The translations under genes and the position numbers were made by a program. A stretch of DNA of 21,794 bases from JBDUDR01 sp040002845 (GTDB lineage Bacteria > Actinomycetota > Actinomycetes > Propionibacteriales > Nocardioidaceae): contig JBDUDR010000032.1 in NCBI GenBank assembly GCA_040002845.1, positions 1 to 21,794 of the forward strand, written 5' to 3'. This document shows positions 21,594 through 21,794 of this stretch, piece by piece (the first letter of the stretch is position 1; each line of letters opens with the position of its first letter). The notes beneath the pieces are model-generated. The model saw only the letters and a program-made list of their open reading frames with translations. It made no database searches and had not been told where the DNA came from.

Positions 21594-21745
21594 GGGTTCT
21601 CCTGGTGACGTGAATATCCGCACATCCTCTCACGGAACCACTTCCAGACGCGGGAACCGTGCCTTCCCTATAACGGAGGTTTCGAAAAGTCGGTGGACTT
21701 GAATATCGACAGATGCCCGGCATCCAGGAATAGTTCAGAGTGTCA

Positions 21746-21794
21746 TCAGCGCATGCGGCGCACGACCATGACGGCGTGCAACTGGCTGGTGACT
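21746..21794 (-). CDS. Possible C-terminal end of a gene entering from the right edge
   Basis: One minus-strand frame reads in from the right edge as VTSQLHAVMVVRRMR and stops at TGA 21746. It is only 15 codons, so coding cannot be judged; the hydrophobic-then-basic ending could be a membrane protein tail. The 150 bases between it and bL37 contain an eight-base direct repeat TGAATATC (21611-21618 and 21700-21707) but no confident promoter. Confidence 0.2.
   Translation of the reverse strand, partial: VTSQLHAVMVVRRMR

Overview
The window is GC-rich, densely coded DNA from an actinobacterium. The evidence is a sigR-rsrA thiol-stress pair, a 24-codon gene for the actinobacterial ribosomal protein bL37, an aroA-rsgA-hisN group near sigR, a probable F420-dependent PPOX-fold reductase, DUF4331 and DUF4232 secreted proteins, and a translational type of T-box. 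I cannot name the genus. No rRNA, tRNA, CRISPR array, intact transposase or phage gene was seen.

Left part (1-9.7 kb). The tail of an unidentified gene enters at the left edge. A tight minus-strand operon follows: DUF4331 secreted/anchored protein, TPR protein, then a NicO-family Ni/Co transporter with a long His-rich loop. The first two genes are separated by a perfect 13-bp hairpin and the last two overlap by ATGA. Next come a GNAT acetyltransferase and uppP (undecaprenyl-diphosphatase), which as given is broken by two single-base frameshifts. Divergent from uppP is a GNAT/VOC pair whose GNAT gene appears to begin at ATA. YceI follows, with its -10 box inside a perfect MarR-like palindrome. 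Then come a PPOX oxidoreductase, a DUF4232 exported protein and a two-CBS protein.

Middle part (9.8-16.2 kb). Housekeeping genes run on the minus strand in the order aspS, doxX, aroA, rsgA, hisN. The rsgA-hisN junction is interrupted by a plus-strand four-helix membrane gene (DUF2231-like). Two pairs of a 21-bp repeat lie either side of hisN. The archaeal-type aspartyl-tRNA synthetase is preceded by what reads as a complete translational T-box: Stem I, a GAC (Asp) specifier, an antisequestrator with the UGGCACC bulge, and a sequestrator covering the Shine-Dalgarno.

Right part (16.2-21.8 kb). A single-polypeptide ECF sigma / zinc anti-sigma-like / transmembrane / extracellular-domain protein is divergent from a protein with a degenerate GGDEF-like domain. 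An HMCES/YedK-type abasic-site protein and a small alpha/beta hydrolase follow, then sigR (with a SigR-type promoter and a possible long N-terminal isoform), rsrA, and the convergent bL37 gene.

The themes are envelope and metal handling on the left, translation and amino-acid biosynthesis in the middle, and stress and signal transduction on the right. The strongest unusual items are the Asp T-box on aspS, the one-protein transmembrane sigma factor, the bL37 mini-gene and the frameshifted uppP.
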